A stretch of DNA of 64,000 bases from Larus michahellis (Eukaryota > Chordata > Aves > Charadriiformes > Laridae), in contig NC_133930.1 in assembly GCF_964199755.1 (NCBI RefSeq), forward strand, positions 34,894,652 through 34,958,651, read 5' to 3'. How positions within the stretch are numbered: position 1 is the stretch's first letter; the number at the start of each line of letters is the position of its first letter. Under the pieces are notes generated by a model, which was not told the DNA's origin, did no database searches, and saw only the letters and a program-made list of their open reading frames with translations. Shown here one piece after another: positions 51,943-64,000 of this stretch. The position numbers were made by a program, and so were the translations under genes.

Positions 51943-51984
51943 GTCTTTACAGAGAGAGAGAAATATAATATCTCTGTAAAGACA
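51942..51984. repeat. Perfect 14-bp inverted repeat
   Basis: TGTCTTTACAGAGA at 51942-51955 pairs exactly with 51971-51984, with a 15-base loop rich in GA and AT. It directly adjoins the AT/CA tract. Confidence 0.9.
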
Positions 51985-54476
51985 GCTCTTAGATGATCCA
52001 GATTTTCAAATGCACAGTCTGGACCTCAGCTCATATCCACACAGAGTAGCTGCTGAACCTCCGGAGGCTAAAAATTAATTTTTACTGATTTGAGTTATTC
52101 CTGAATACTCAGGTGCCCACGGTTTCACAGGACTGTTTTTCTGCCCAGAGTTGCAGGGCAGAGAAACACTCATCTGCTATAAGCACCTTCAGAAGACCCC
52201 TCATTGCTGGGGATTGGGAAATAATTGCAGTATAGGTATTGGCACACCTGCCCTGAATCACAGGGGGATTTTGCTGAATCCTCCAGTAGACGGTTAAGCC
52301 AGTAATGCAATTGCTGTGCACTTTTTAATTGAATGTGTTCACAAGACACAGATACATAGGTAGCTAATAATAGAACTGTTTCAGAGGTGGAATAACTGAA
52401 AATCACAAATGCGAAGAGGCTTGCCTTGCAGGTGTAGTAACCTAATTGCTTAGAGAATACTTATTTCCTGCATATTTTTTCATTGTAGGGGTGTCACCCA
52501 TCATGTGATGTGGTTGGGACATTAACTGCTAATACCTTTTTCTCCCCCTCATTTCACTGTACATGATACTACGTGCACAAAGAGGGTATAGCTGGGGCAT
52601 ATGCCACTACCCCCTCAGGCAGGACAAGGAGTACTAAGAATAACTGATATAAAGTAGAGCAGCCTTAAGCCTGCCATATATGAAATAAGAGACATAAGCA
52701 CCAGCTAGTTGGATTACCCTTTGGCTGAAGTGTCTTAAATCCATTCCGGCATCTTTCCATTCTGTGCTGACTGAAGCGTATCTTTTTACAGTTCAAGATC
52801 GTAAGGTGGTATAAAGCCTCACAAGAGAAGCAACTGTTGCCTTTGAATTTACTGAACACTTCATTATAAATAAAACAGGCAGGCTGAAACCTGTGCTGTG
52901 TCTCAAAATGCATTAAGTGGATGTCGTGTTGTACAGAGATGTAGCTGGTTCTCAGCAGTCCTACCCCAAAAGGATGGAGAAAAACCCCTCGTCCCCTCGC
53001 TTTTTTATATTGTTTTACATACAGTTACACACAGACATCTCTTTTGTCATTCTCTTTTTTCATTTCTTTTCCAGAGTCCTGGTTGTTCGCCAGTTCATAT
53101 GGTTATTAGCCTGCTTATATGCTCCTACATGTTTTGCTCACTTCGGTGTTGTGTATGTATGCACACATATATGTATAGCTTCAGCCAGCCTAGAACGGGC
53201 TGCATTTAGAAGGATGCATAAGCCCACAGTCTGCAGGGGTACCAAGCCCTGGTGAGCATCGCATGGTGAAACGAAGAAGGGCCTGTTGCGTCCACGGGCA
53301 GGCGTGCCTCTCCTCCTCTGACAGCCTGCCCATCCCCTGCAGGGGACTCGGCGCTGCACCAGCGCAGGGAACAGCAATCTGTCACAACCACAAACCCAGA
53401 GATGTCTGAGCCTTGGCAGTATTTTCACCTAGCAGTCTGCCACACTGTTTGTAGGAAACGTGGGGATTGTTAGTTTAATATACCAATACACCAAGATTCT
53501 ACCGATGAGCCAGTTAAATAGAATTGCCTGCCGAGTGATTTCACAAAGGTCCAGAGCGGTTTCTAGGAGCCTGAAATAGCAAAGTGATTCCTAGGCAAAG
53601 ACGACTGTCTGCTGAGCAGAGGGAAAAAAATGAAAAGCAGATTAAGTCAAAAGCTTTACGTGTTTCCAGCTTACCACACGCTTCTGTTCAAATGGCTGGA
53701 GCTTCAGATTTGTGTATGTGTAAGCAGGTAGCAAATGACTTCTGTGAAAGAGTCATAGGCTTTACCGCTACTGAAAAAAAAATGGTCTGATGCACCACAA
53801 GTACTGCAGTATCATAAAAAGCCAAATCATTGTAGTTTTTAGAGATGCCACCATCTCCTGCCAAGGATATGCCATTTACTTCAAAGAACTGTATCAAGAT
53901 GACTCAGTGACCCATTCATCTAGTATTTGCAAGCATTCTTTTTATTTACTAGTGTTCACTACTTTACTTACTAGTTGGGTGTTTGAAGGTTTTTGGTATG
54001 AAACACAAAGGGGCTTTTTTTGAATAGTAGTATTTCTTTGCACTCCTAAATTCAGATCAGTTTCTAGGAGTAAATCTTTGAGAAGCAGACAACTAAGATA
54101 ACCGGGACAACACTAAACTGATATTTCTAGTTCACCACTTGTAAAAACCTGTTTGTCTGGATTTTTCAAAGGTAATTTTGTTTAAATGCATGATGAAAGA
54201 TGTAGCCTACTAATAGGAAAGTGACACTGAGTCTTTTACTCTGACAAATCCCATAGCATTCTGCTGTTGCTAATCCTTTGGCCTTTCAGGTAGGACACAG
54301 AAGCACAATCATTCACATAAACACAGATTATTCACAAATGAGGGCTGAAATACAATTTCCAGAAGCAGCCCAGGTTCTGCAGCCATCTTGGCATTTTACA
54401 GGAGACATAATACACAAATATAGGGCCACTGGAATGGACTAAGGTGGTGACTTGAGGAGAAGTTGTGTGACATATT

Positions 54477-54494
54477 AAAAAAAAAAAAAAAAAT
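54477..54494 (+). repeat. Poly-A run (A18)
   Basis: Eighteen A residues. No retroposon body was recognised upstream. Confidence 0.95.
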
Positions 54495-57400
54495 CCTTTC
54501 ACTTTTGAGTCATACCATGAAATTTTTAACATCTAGGCAGAACTGACCAAACCACAAATAGAAAGCTTTTCTATTTAAAATGGAAACATATTTGCTTTCC
54601 TCAGATACCTTCTTTCCTACAGTTCAACCACAAGAGAGTTTTTGCAGCTGTATTATAAATGCCTGACAATTGTGGTTGGAAATAGGGACCGTCCTGTAAC
54701 TAGCACAGGAAGGCTGGATCCAACCATTTGCTGCAAAGCATTCCTCTGAGAAACGGGGTAATGGGAAACCAAAACAAATAGCAGAAGGGTAGAGTGAGAG
54801 GACAACTCCAGACAGAATCTATGGTGTTATTTATTTTCTTTTGTTTTGCAGCAGGTAAATTATGTTCTTTCCATGTTTGATTAAGTTGGCAGGAGCTTAG
54901 TTTAGTATCTTGCTCTCTGCGTCGGCCCAAAGAACAGTAATTTGTTCTTACAGAGGGAAAGATGAAACTTTCACTTCTGATTCCCTCTCAGCGGAAAAAT
55001 AATTTAGCAATTCAGCTACCACATTTGGGGTACAAAAGCTATGAACAAAAAAACAAAACTATGTTTGTAACCTTAACTTATGGGCTTTCACAGCAAAATA
55101 GCCAAGAGACCTATTTGTCCCACTCCCATTTGCTGTCAAGCTTTATTTCGTTTACCCTGCACAAATGTTCCCTCTAACTTCCTGGCCAAGCTTTTTTTTC
55201 CCAGCTTTTCTGAAGGCTTTTGGACCCTGAGCATTCCTTAATGTCTTGATCCTGTCTTGAATCGGTCCCAAGTATCCTACCAAGAAAACTTCACTGATTC
55301 CTCACTGTTCAGCAGAGGCAACGTACCTGCCAGCTTGCACTTTTATTGCAATCACAAAAAGGTGCTAAATGTTTCTTATGAATTTCAGCCTTATACTTTC
55401 AAACATGAGGTTTTGTGCTTGTTTTGTGTAGCCTCAGCTTCATACTACCAGCTATACACCTAAGCAGCGACTCAGCTGCGTAGAAGAGCTGTCTCTGTTT
55501 TCTGTTGGGTTTGATATGGCTGAAGCAAAGCTGTGCAGAAAAAAAAAGAGGATGGCCATTTGGTGTACAGCTTTCCTGAGGGAAACCTATGTTCAGTATG
55601 ATGACTTACAGCAGGACAAGGTGTGAGGAAGGACCCTGGCCACAGCAGGCCAGGAATCAGAGACCTAGAAGAGAGAGCATGAGGAGATCTGTGTGGGAGT
55701 TGTACATGAAGGATGCAGACGAGAAATAGGAGGAATCTTGGCAGCAGGAGGCAGACTGAAAAGTTGCAGGAAAATGTTCCCAGCAGCGCTGAAATGATAT
55801 GGATGGGGGACGGAAAGGGACAACCAAGTATAAATTCACATAGGATGCAGATGGACAGTGAGGTCAAGGCCTGCTTGATGACAGGAAAGAAGGCAATAAG
55901 TGGGAAGCATGGTCCACAACATGGTCCAAACAGTGGACCTGCAGTTTTGCAGATGCACTAAACACAGCTAAACAAGCACACTTTAAGAAACCCCCCCTCT
56001 CATTGTGGGGTTTTGGGTAATTATTCAGAAGTCAGTACTGCAAGTTTATCGCAGGCCCTGAAGCTAGAGAGTCTCTCAGGCAATTACCTAACTCAGCCGT
56101 AATGAGGGAAGACACTGTCTCTGTGTACATAGTCATGATTGACTCTTAACTCCTAACGAAAATATACAGTTCCTGGCTTGCCTTTCACAGAAATCAATTA
56201 GGAACAAAGTAATGAAGGACCGTATGGCAACCAGTCAGCAGCCTGTAATTTTAGTTGACATTTCTATACTTTTGAGGCAACTGTGGATGTTGCTACCTTA
56301 GCTAATAACATTTTTCAACCAGTGGCACATTTTGGTGTGCTAGGGCAAGGGTTGAGGACTCCAATTCCTAGCTCTGCCAAATGCAACAACTTGCTTACTG
56401 TGTTGTCAACTTTGCCGATATTAACTACAAATCTTGAAATCTGCAATGTTTCTTGAAGTTGCCACTGCCTTAAACTTGACATAATTTCTATTAAAAATTA
56501 ATAGGATTAGGAACTCTGTAACTATTTGAATTAACTTCAGTCAAAGGTTTTGTGTCAGTCGCCTCCTGGGAGATTTGGTGGTGAAGACTTTTAGAAGATT
56601 GGGAACGATTCACACTTCCCTTGTCCCTTTGGGTCAGAAAATACTGAACAAATCCATTTGCAGCTTAGTGGTATATTATCAACTCTAAGTTTAAGTCATC
56701 CCACCAAAGGTCACAGATTATAAATGCTAAAATGGTGGTGTTTCAACACAAAGAAATTTTCCTAACTTGATGCCGAGTCTGAAGGCAGAGTGTTTGGAAG
56801 CCCCAGTTCTGCACTCTGCCTAGAAACACAAGGGCGACGGTTGGTATTTCACAGATTAACAAAGAATGACATTCATTTTTTTTATGTTTGCCAACTAGAA
56901 CAAGTAGCTATATAGCATCACTTAGTTCTTACTCCTAGATGAGGCCTTTACTGTATTTCACCTACAGTGAACGAACGAGTTTACTGTTAAACAGAGTATA
57001 TTGATCCCCTTCTTGGACCAGGGTAGATTACTGAGCATAATCTCATCAACAGAGAGACAAACAAGAAGATGACCGAGGAACAAATTGTTGTTTCCCTGAA
57101 ACTCTGGGCAATACTGTTTAAACATCCATTCCTTTGCGTCGGAAAGGGGGTTAGTTGCAGAAAGATTAGTAGGAAAACAGGACTGAAAGAAACTTTCTGG
57201 GTCATTGCACTTGGCCTTCTCCTGTTACGGATCCTCTTTCATCCTCAAGCCATACTTGTTCCTCTTGGATCACCACAGGCATTGCAGGAGGTTTCTCCCT
57301 GACTTTTTTTCAGAGGAATTACTTCCTCTGTCTGTAGGAGTTCTGACAGTTTTCCAGATGTGCAGCAGAGACGAGTGGCTTTTACAAACCCATTCTGACT

Positions 57401-60305
57401 GTTGATGCTCCAGGTCATGATGGCTTCAGAGGCCCAGTGAAGTTGAGATCAGCCACCGCAGTGCCCAGATGCACAAAGATGTTCAAAATGAGTGAATAGG
57501 AAGCAACTGTAAGCTGCCATCACTGATGGCTGTTGCTTGTTTACAGGCTCACTACAAGACTCAGCATAGTGGTTCTACATCAGAAATCGGTTGGCAGCTC
57601 TACTGTAAAGGAATGAACTGTGAGATTAATCTTTCTGAATCAGCAGGAGCTCTGGGAAATCAGAATTGAGAAATTTTGACAAATTCCCATGCTAAAGCTT
57701 CTGTTACTGTTACCTAACCTATATCTCTTCTACAGATAAGAAAGCTACACACAACATCAGCCATGCAAACATATGTTTTTCCTTAATCAAAGGAGTGGCT
57801 GACAATAGTCCATAAGAGCCTATTTTCTCTCACAGTCAGTTGTGTTCCAAAAACTCTGCCACGCCCTCTACATATTTTAATAAAATGAACATCTGAAACA
57901 AAGCATGTTTTTTGTTTATCTGTGAACGCTTTAAGTTGTCCTTTTGCTATTTGCTAGCAAAAAGACACATGCGGAGGCATTCCTAGCATTTAAGAAAACA
58001 ATATGCAGTTCATTCACATGTATGTACACAATAATGATACGTTTGTGCTTGTTGTGCGGAGAAAAAAGACAAGATAATTACATCCTGTCTATCATGCTGA
58101 TAAAAAACATTAGTCCAAAAAATAAGATAACTTCTGTGATAAAGTCAGAAGGGCCCTGGAATAAGCCATCAGATACCTGAACTGAGGACACTTGATATAA
58201 CTGAGTCAATACCGTCTTTGTTGCTGTCGGCTTTCTTTTTGCTACCTATACGAATAGAAGCCTTTTCTTCAGAGAGGTAGTGATGGCTATGGTAGTTGAA
58301 TTATCTGAAATTTCTTTGTTTGTACTTAATGAAGGAATTCCTTTATAATTTTCACTCTTGAGAAAAGGGCAGAAGTTATAAAACTGGAATTTCTCTGTAA
58401 ATATCAAGCCTCTCTTTTAAGAGGGGAATAATAATTTTCTCCTTTTCAAAGGCAATTAGGTACCAGAGTAATAGGGCCCTTATTAATTACCTGTATTAGA
58501 CAAGAAATTGCACAGTGCACATATAAAGCAGGATAAGAGATAAACATGATTTAAGACAAAATGCCCTTCTTTTTCCAAGCATAAGGGGCTGGGACTCCGT
58601 AATTCCACAGTGCAACCCAAACCTCCATTTTATTAAATCTGTCCATGAACAGTTATCAAAGAGGGAGCAATTGCTCGGACAGGAGAACTGTAGATAAATA
58701 AGGATCATAGAAATGAACTGCAAAAGGACTCTTGATAGTCAATGTGACCAGTCCTGCTGCTGCAGTGCCAGAGCACACCACTAATGATGACACATCCACT
58801 CAGCAGCCGGTGGGTACCCCAGCCCCAGCCTAATTCTGGTGCCAGCCCCCGGGGCAGCATGCCGAAATAGTGCCTCGCGTACACCTCTCATGGTACTGAG
58901 ACTGAACCATACTGTTTGTGTTAAACTTTGCTGGGGAGAAATACCTGCCATTCCAGCTGAAGTCGCAGAGGCTACATGCACAGTGAAGAAACAGAGTCCA
59001 AGCCTCTGCTCTTCATGAAATGGCAAGAATCTGTACAGCACCCCTGCTGGGCCTGCTCTTCTCTCCTTGCTGAAGGGATGGTCTCATCAGCATGTTTGAG
59101 AACGGCAGCAAGGTCCACAAGTAAGTTAATTTATATACATAGTACTACACCCACAGATAAGAGCATAAATTAGAAGAAAAGTTTTTGTTTTGTTTTGTTC
59201 ACATCAGGTGAACGCAGCATGGTCAGCACCCTATTTTTCATAGTTTCAGTTTTTCACTTCCTCAGCTCTTTCCCTCTTTCCAGTCTCTGTTGTAACCAGC
59301 CACACAGTCCACCTGTCTCTCCATGAAAATGGTAAATCTTGAAGAAACCTTGAAGAAAACAAGGTGCAGACATGCTAAAACATTTTTATAGCAGAGGAGG
59401 TTTGCAGCAAAACAGAACACGTCACTTTGGGTTTTGGGATCCCACACTGGTTCTTCAGAGCTATAGGACTACTTTTCCTCAGGGCACAGCATCTCGAAAC
59501 TCTGCATCTCTGACATATACATTGGTGCAGCATGTTTCATTTACTAATAGGATCTGGATTTAGTTCTCTTTAAGACATCGGCACCGGTGTAACCGATATA
59601 CTGGTTTAATCAGATTTGCTCCTGAAGTATGTCACTAAAAGATCAGCATTTCACCCACTTTAACTTAGGATGTACTCTATGTTTGATTGGCTGCAATACA
59701 AAATCCTCAGTTTTTTCTAGCCTTCAATGTAAGACCTTCAAGACTAACCTACTTTTCAAACTTTTAGTTATTTTTGGTTGTTTTGCTAAGCTATTTTGTC
59801 CTTATGTATTTAGGCTTCAGAGAAAGGTCTCTCTCTTTCATTAATTGCTTGAAAGATGAGAGAACTGTTAGTGTAAATATAGCTAGCAAAAGAGATAGCA
59901 TAAAGAGTAGGACAAAGGCCACTTGTTAACTACAAAGCAAAATTTAGAAAATACAAATTCTAAGGGTAGATAAGACAAATAAAAGGATGAACATAATATT
60001 CATTTGCAAGATGAATCTCTTTCTGCCTATGAACATAGTTACACAGAATTATAACGTACCTAAACTGTGTGATAATAATATAAAGAAACTTTTCTGAACT
60101 GAAGGCTCGCTGCTCATTCTTAATCTTACTGGTAATTTCACTACTACACCCAGCAAGCCTGGTAAGCTGTGAATATTTGTGATATAATATCCTTCAAGAA
60201 TGAGTTCCATCGGTTAATCGCATAGCATGTCAAACACTATTTTTGTGTATCTATCTCTCATAAATGTAACCCATCTCCCTGAGTGCTACTTTAGTGCTGC
60301 GTATA

Positions 60306-60365
60306 AGAATAGAGTAGAATGGTTCAGCGGTAAGGGACCTACAACGATCATCTAGTCCAACTGCC
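60306..60365 (-). mobile_element. Short CR1 3' tail fragment
   Basis: In reverse complement it shows the CR1 3' terminal block: GTTGGACTAGATGATC, then CCCTTACCGCTGAACCATTCT and a decayed ATTCT tail. Similarity is lost after about 60365, though weak traces may run to about 60485. Confidence 0.75.
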
Positions 60366-61311
60366 AATGACCATATGTCAATTGCCGCCTTTACAACTCG
60401 TAACATATATGTTTCTGTTACATACTCTGTCACTCATCTGCCTGTCAGCCTAAGTAAGCCTAGTCCTTTTAATCTCTTCTTCTAACTGACATACTCTCTG
60501 TGGCCGTATGATTTGTACTATGGGGAAAGAGGGAGAGCAGCAGCCAGTGCTTCTCTGAGCAGAGCAGCTCTTGCTTTCCTCCCTGCAGACTTAGAGACTT
60601 AGAGGGTTAGGGGGAAAAAAAAAGGGAAATCCTCCTTAGTGCCAGTCATGGGGTGATTACGAACAGCTCTGGCTGTGAGTGTGCGCTAAGAATAACCAGA
60701 GATAATACCAACAGGACTGATAGGGACTTTTGGTGCACAGAACACCAGAGCACCAGTTTTCACTCAAAAATAATTTACAAAGAGACGTGAAAAGTTGCTA
60801 ACTCCAAAGTTTTTCTCAGAAAACTACCACCTATCTGGAATAGCGTGTGATTGTGTCTGTTCAACTGTCCCTCCCCACTAGGATCCTTTATATGGAGCTA
60901 AAAGAAGGAGAGCTTCTAATCTTATTCTAAGCACAAATAAGTGAACAGGCTTCATTACCAAGTTTTTAAAGCAGGGATAAAACTTGGTTAGTATGATTAG
61001 TGACTTGGTGGACTAGGAATTTGATTTTTGCTGGACCCAGTTTCAATAAGTTAAGACCAGCCAAATAAGTTTATCATGTTTTTAAAAAACAGTTGTCTAA
61101 TCAACATGTCTTGTGCTAGCTTTGCTCACTGCAGACTAGGAAGTCATTTCAAGAAATAACAGAACACACTGGCCACACTTCCATCTCTTTTTTTTCGATG
61201 AAATACTTGAAGACAGTATCTGCTCTGGAAGAGGCACAAACAACTGCCCTTAAAAGCGAGAGGTTGTTATATGACTATGCCAAAATGCAGAAGAGTTCAG
61301 TCCAGGAAATT
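60366..61311. other. Spacer between two minus-strand CR1 tails
   Basis: AT-rich DNA with an A-rich patch near 60613-60622. No gene was recognised. Confidence 0.55.
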
Positions 61312-61638
61312 ATAGAATCATAGAACGGTTAGAGTTGGAAGGGACCTGTAAGATCATCTAATTCCAACCCCCCTGCCATGGGCAGGGACACCTCCCACTA
61401 GACCAGGCTGCTCAAAGCCCCATCCAGCCTGGCCTTGAATACTTCAGGGATGGGGCATCCACAACTTCTCTGGACAACCTGTGCCAGTGTCTCACCACCC
61501 TCACAGTAAAGAATTTCTTCCCAATATCTAATCTAAATCTCCCCTTTTTCAGTTTAGAACTGTTACCCGTCGTCCTGTCACTAAACCCCCAGATAAAGAG
61601 TCCCTCCCCATCTTCCCTGTAGGCACCCTTCAGAGATA
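61312..61638 (-). mobile_element. CR1 LINE 3' fragment
   Basis: The minus-strand copy has a short ATTCTATGA tail at 61312-61325 and the CCCTTCCAACTCTAACC tail block. It has the GGTCTAGTGGGAGGTGTCCCTGCC block shared with the copy at 22978-23552, and it continues into the ORF2 C-terminus, where it stops abruptly near 61638. It is 5'-truncated. The coding part is disrupted. Confidence 0.93.
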
Positions 61639-64000
61639 GAAAATTAAATTAATAATACATTTAAATTAGTTTTTCAGCACTTAAGCAATCATTATTATTA
61701 TACCATTTATTATTTACACAGATAATAACACATTTAACTTTCAGGCAGAGGCTGTATGTCACGATTAGGTGGATTCCGACTTTTCCCTACTAGGTAGTAT
61801 AGATTGCTGTTGCAATGCTTTTGAAAAACATATAAATGTGTTTCCAGGGAGCACCTGGAAGTATTTATTTACCTTAAAGTCACTATACTACTATAAAGTA
61901 TAGTAGTATATACTTCTATATAATTTTATGGTTATAGTCTTGGCTAAGCAGGCAACATCACCAGCAAATCTAGTTATCCAAACCAGGTATCTAGTAACCA
62001 CCTTCTTCAGCCTCTCATTTTCAGTTCAAATTCCTCTGTTACTTATTCGACATCTTGTATTGAAAAGCCACAAGTTTGGATTGGAAATTGTCCATCTTCA
62101 CTTGCAGAAGGAAGTCAAAGCTCACAAGGCTCGTGCTGGGCTGGTCAGTATCTCTTGACGTTACAGAAATAATTTCTCACATGTTATCCTCCTGTTGTCC
62201 AGAGACAGACTGCTTACTTGAACATTGAACAGTTGCTTTCATAAATTTTCCTACTGAGATGCCCACAGGATTTTGTGTTTAATGTGAACTTATCTTTTGT
62301 TTAAGACATTTCAAAGAAGCTGAGACACGGAGCCTATGTCTTAGCTCTTTTCTCCAGCCTGGGTCAGCCATAATAGAACAGAAAAAAATTTCAAAAGTGT
62401 TCAGGATGTCCTCTTGACAAAACCTACTGTACATTAGATCTTGTTCTGCTTTATCTGGGGCTCTGTGTGAATATTCTCCACCTGTTCTTTGTCGTTTAGC
62501 TATCCATAAAAAACCTTTAGCATATTTTCCCCCTTATTTTATTCCCCCTTATTTATATTAATCTCTGTTGCCTAAAGCTGTGATTTAAATTTGCCTTATA
62601 TGCCTTTCCCTGACCTCCAAGTAGTGTAGAATCATTTGGGAGGACATTAAATCCTAATTTTCTCTTATGTGTCTTGGCCAGTGAAGCTCTGCTCCTAGAA
62701 TTTCACTTAATATAAACATTTTTTTATTTCAATACATCTTACCTCCAAGGGACCAGTTGTGTCAGATGAGATTCACAGACAAAAGAATAAGAAACTCTGT
62801 CTAATTAAGTATCATCTATAAAAAACAAGGTTTGCAAAATAATATCTTTTTATTTATATTCTAAACACTTAATGATAATTTCACAGTATTAAGGAAAACC
62901 TCTTATTTTTCATTACTCCTGATGACCTACGCATGAATTGGAAACAGAGAGCAAACTGCTTGGCCTTTGAAACATGTGCTGCTGCTCACCTGGTTGTTAG
63001 TTCAAATTTCAGATTAATTAGAGAGGTAAGTTCCTGAAGTCATCCTGAAAAATAGTCTTCTCTACAGGAAGGCTTTCATTCCCTGTTTGGGGAGGGCAAA
63101 CTGGCTCATAGGCAGTTCAAAGTGTTGTATTGTAGTAAGGTCTCAAGTTTCTTGCAAAACCAAATTCCCAAAGTCTGTTCTGTAGTGCACTAATACAGTT
63201 TTAAAGTACTTTTTCTCACATGTACCTCAACTCAATACAACATGTGACACTGTAAGAACATACAATGCGTTCAGGCAGTGAAACAGCTGCACTCGGACAC
63301 AGGACGTGACTAAAAAGCATCATTCAGATTTATAGATATGTAGAAATATGGCTACTCATGAATCTTTAATAAAAGTAATGCAGACAAAGACTACCTTGTT
63401 CCCTTGCCCAAACATTCCTAAAGACAAAATCATTTACTTTCCATAAAAATGTTCCTCAGTGCAGTGCCCATATAAATTACTCAGCAGACGGCTCACTAAG
63501 TCCATTTCTCAGGAATACATTAATAGCCAGAAAAAAAGTGACATTAATCTAAGGAGACTCCAAGATTTCTGAGGAAATTTTTCTGAGGTTACCATGCAAT
63601 TACTTTCCAGATAGCCAACAAAAACGGCATGAAATGACACTTAAAATGATGGTAGCTCCACAGACCAAAAGGACAACTCCTTAAACTGCAGGCGAGACAA
63701 CACCTGCTCTGCCAGCCTGCTTCTGACAGCTGCGAAAAGAGAGAAATCCCTCCCTAAACTCCACTGATCAAGTAGCCATTAACTAGGCAGGGAGCCTACG
63801 GCCACTTGCCCGGATGTGGACATCTACATGATAGGAAGCTCTTTCCACCGGATAAATCCCTCCCCGCGCCTCGCTGTGAACGAGTCAGAGCAATGCTCTG
63901 GCGCAGCTTTGTGTCTGGCTTGTCTCCAAGAAAAATCATCAGGTGAAGTTGTAGGAGCTGCGGTGATTGCTGTTATCGGATTATCACCACGGGATTCACC
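61639..64000. other. Gene-free end of the window
   Basis: An AT-rich start, then a slightly GC-richer end from about 63660 with a few CpGs near 63840-63910. A palindrome at 61884-61910 is listed separately. A donor-like GAG|GTAAGT occurs at about 63023-63031 without other exon signs. No gene was recognised. Confidence 0.55.
61884..61910. repeat. Perfect 12-bp palindromic hairpin
   Basis: TATACTACTATA at 61884-61895 pairs exactly with 61899-61910 across a 3-base loop (AAG). It lies in AT-rich DNA. Confidence 0.9.

Larger units (their letters stand above)
51263..60305. other. Long gene-free stretch with AT/CA tracts
   Basis: Contains the alternating tract at 51784-51942 and the inverted repeat at 51942-51984. 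Also present are an A18 run at 54477-54494, three TTTTG units near 59184-59199 and a GC-richer patch at about 53220-53400. No gene was recognised. Confidence 0.6.

Noticed and set aside
51625-51996. A 123-codon frame rich in Tyr, Ile, Thr and His
   Set aside because: Encoded largely by the CA/TA simple repeat.
1-64000. CRISPR arrays, bacterial operons, phage or prokaryotic defence systems
   Set aside because: No regularly spaced repeats, no ribosome-binding-site-led gene clusters and very low coding density; the DNA is clearly vertebrate.

Overview
This window looks like a gene-poor stretch of a bird genome. The main clue is a set of eight CR1 LINE copies; the youngest ends in the (ATTCTATG)n-type 3' tail typical of avian CR1. 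An avian-type endogenous-retrovirus LTR and two vertebrate-type nuclear tRNA-His genes agree with this. No species assignment is attempted. I recognise no exon of a protein-coding host gene; the only convincing protein reading frame belongs to a CR1 element.

Layout. 1-1240 is AT-rich single-copy DNA that still keeps CpG clusters. About 1320-2790 is a strong CpG island with G-quadruplex-forming runs, an SP1-type GC box, a CCAAT box, a CTCF-like core and, at its right edge, a consensus splice donor. It is probably the promoter or first exon of a transcript whose body is not recognisable here. 3933-5425 (minus) is a 5'-truncated CR1 with an uninterrupted reverse-transcriptase frame. Older CR1 pieces lie at about 12150-13000 (+), 13800-14082 (+), 22978-23552 (+), 23798-24618 (-), 50838-51262 (+), 60306-60365 (-) and 61312-61638 (-). 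A probable solo LTR, minus orientation, lies at about 25290-25830.

Two tRNA-His(GTG) genes with identical 72-nt bodies sit 6.2 kb apart on opposite strands (26111-26182 + and 32372-32443 -). Each has a good B box and a downstream T-run terminator, so both look able to be transcribed by RNA polymerase III. A pair of neighbouring hairpins lies about 235 bp beyond the second tRNA at 32678-32758.

The rest is AT-rich intergenic or intronic DNA with simple repeats: (AAAAT)n at 30591, poly-A/T runs, and an alternating purine-pyrimidine tract at 51784 followed by a perfect 14-bp inverted repeat. A GC-rich segment at about 39700-39940 runs into two overlapping perfect splice-donor motifs and is the best candidate for an unrecognised exon. 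I see no operon, CRISPR array, or multi-gene system. The most interesting points are the tRNA-His pair, the orphan CpG island, the intact CR1 frame and the candidate exon.
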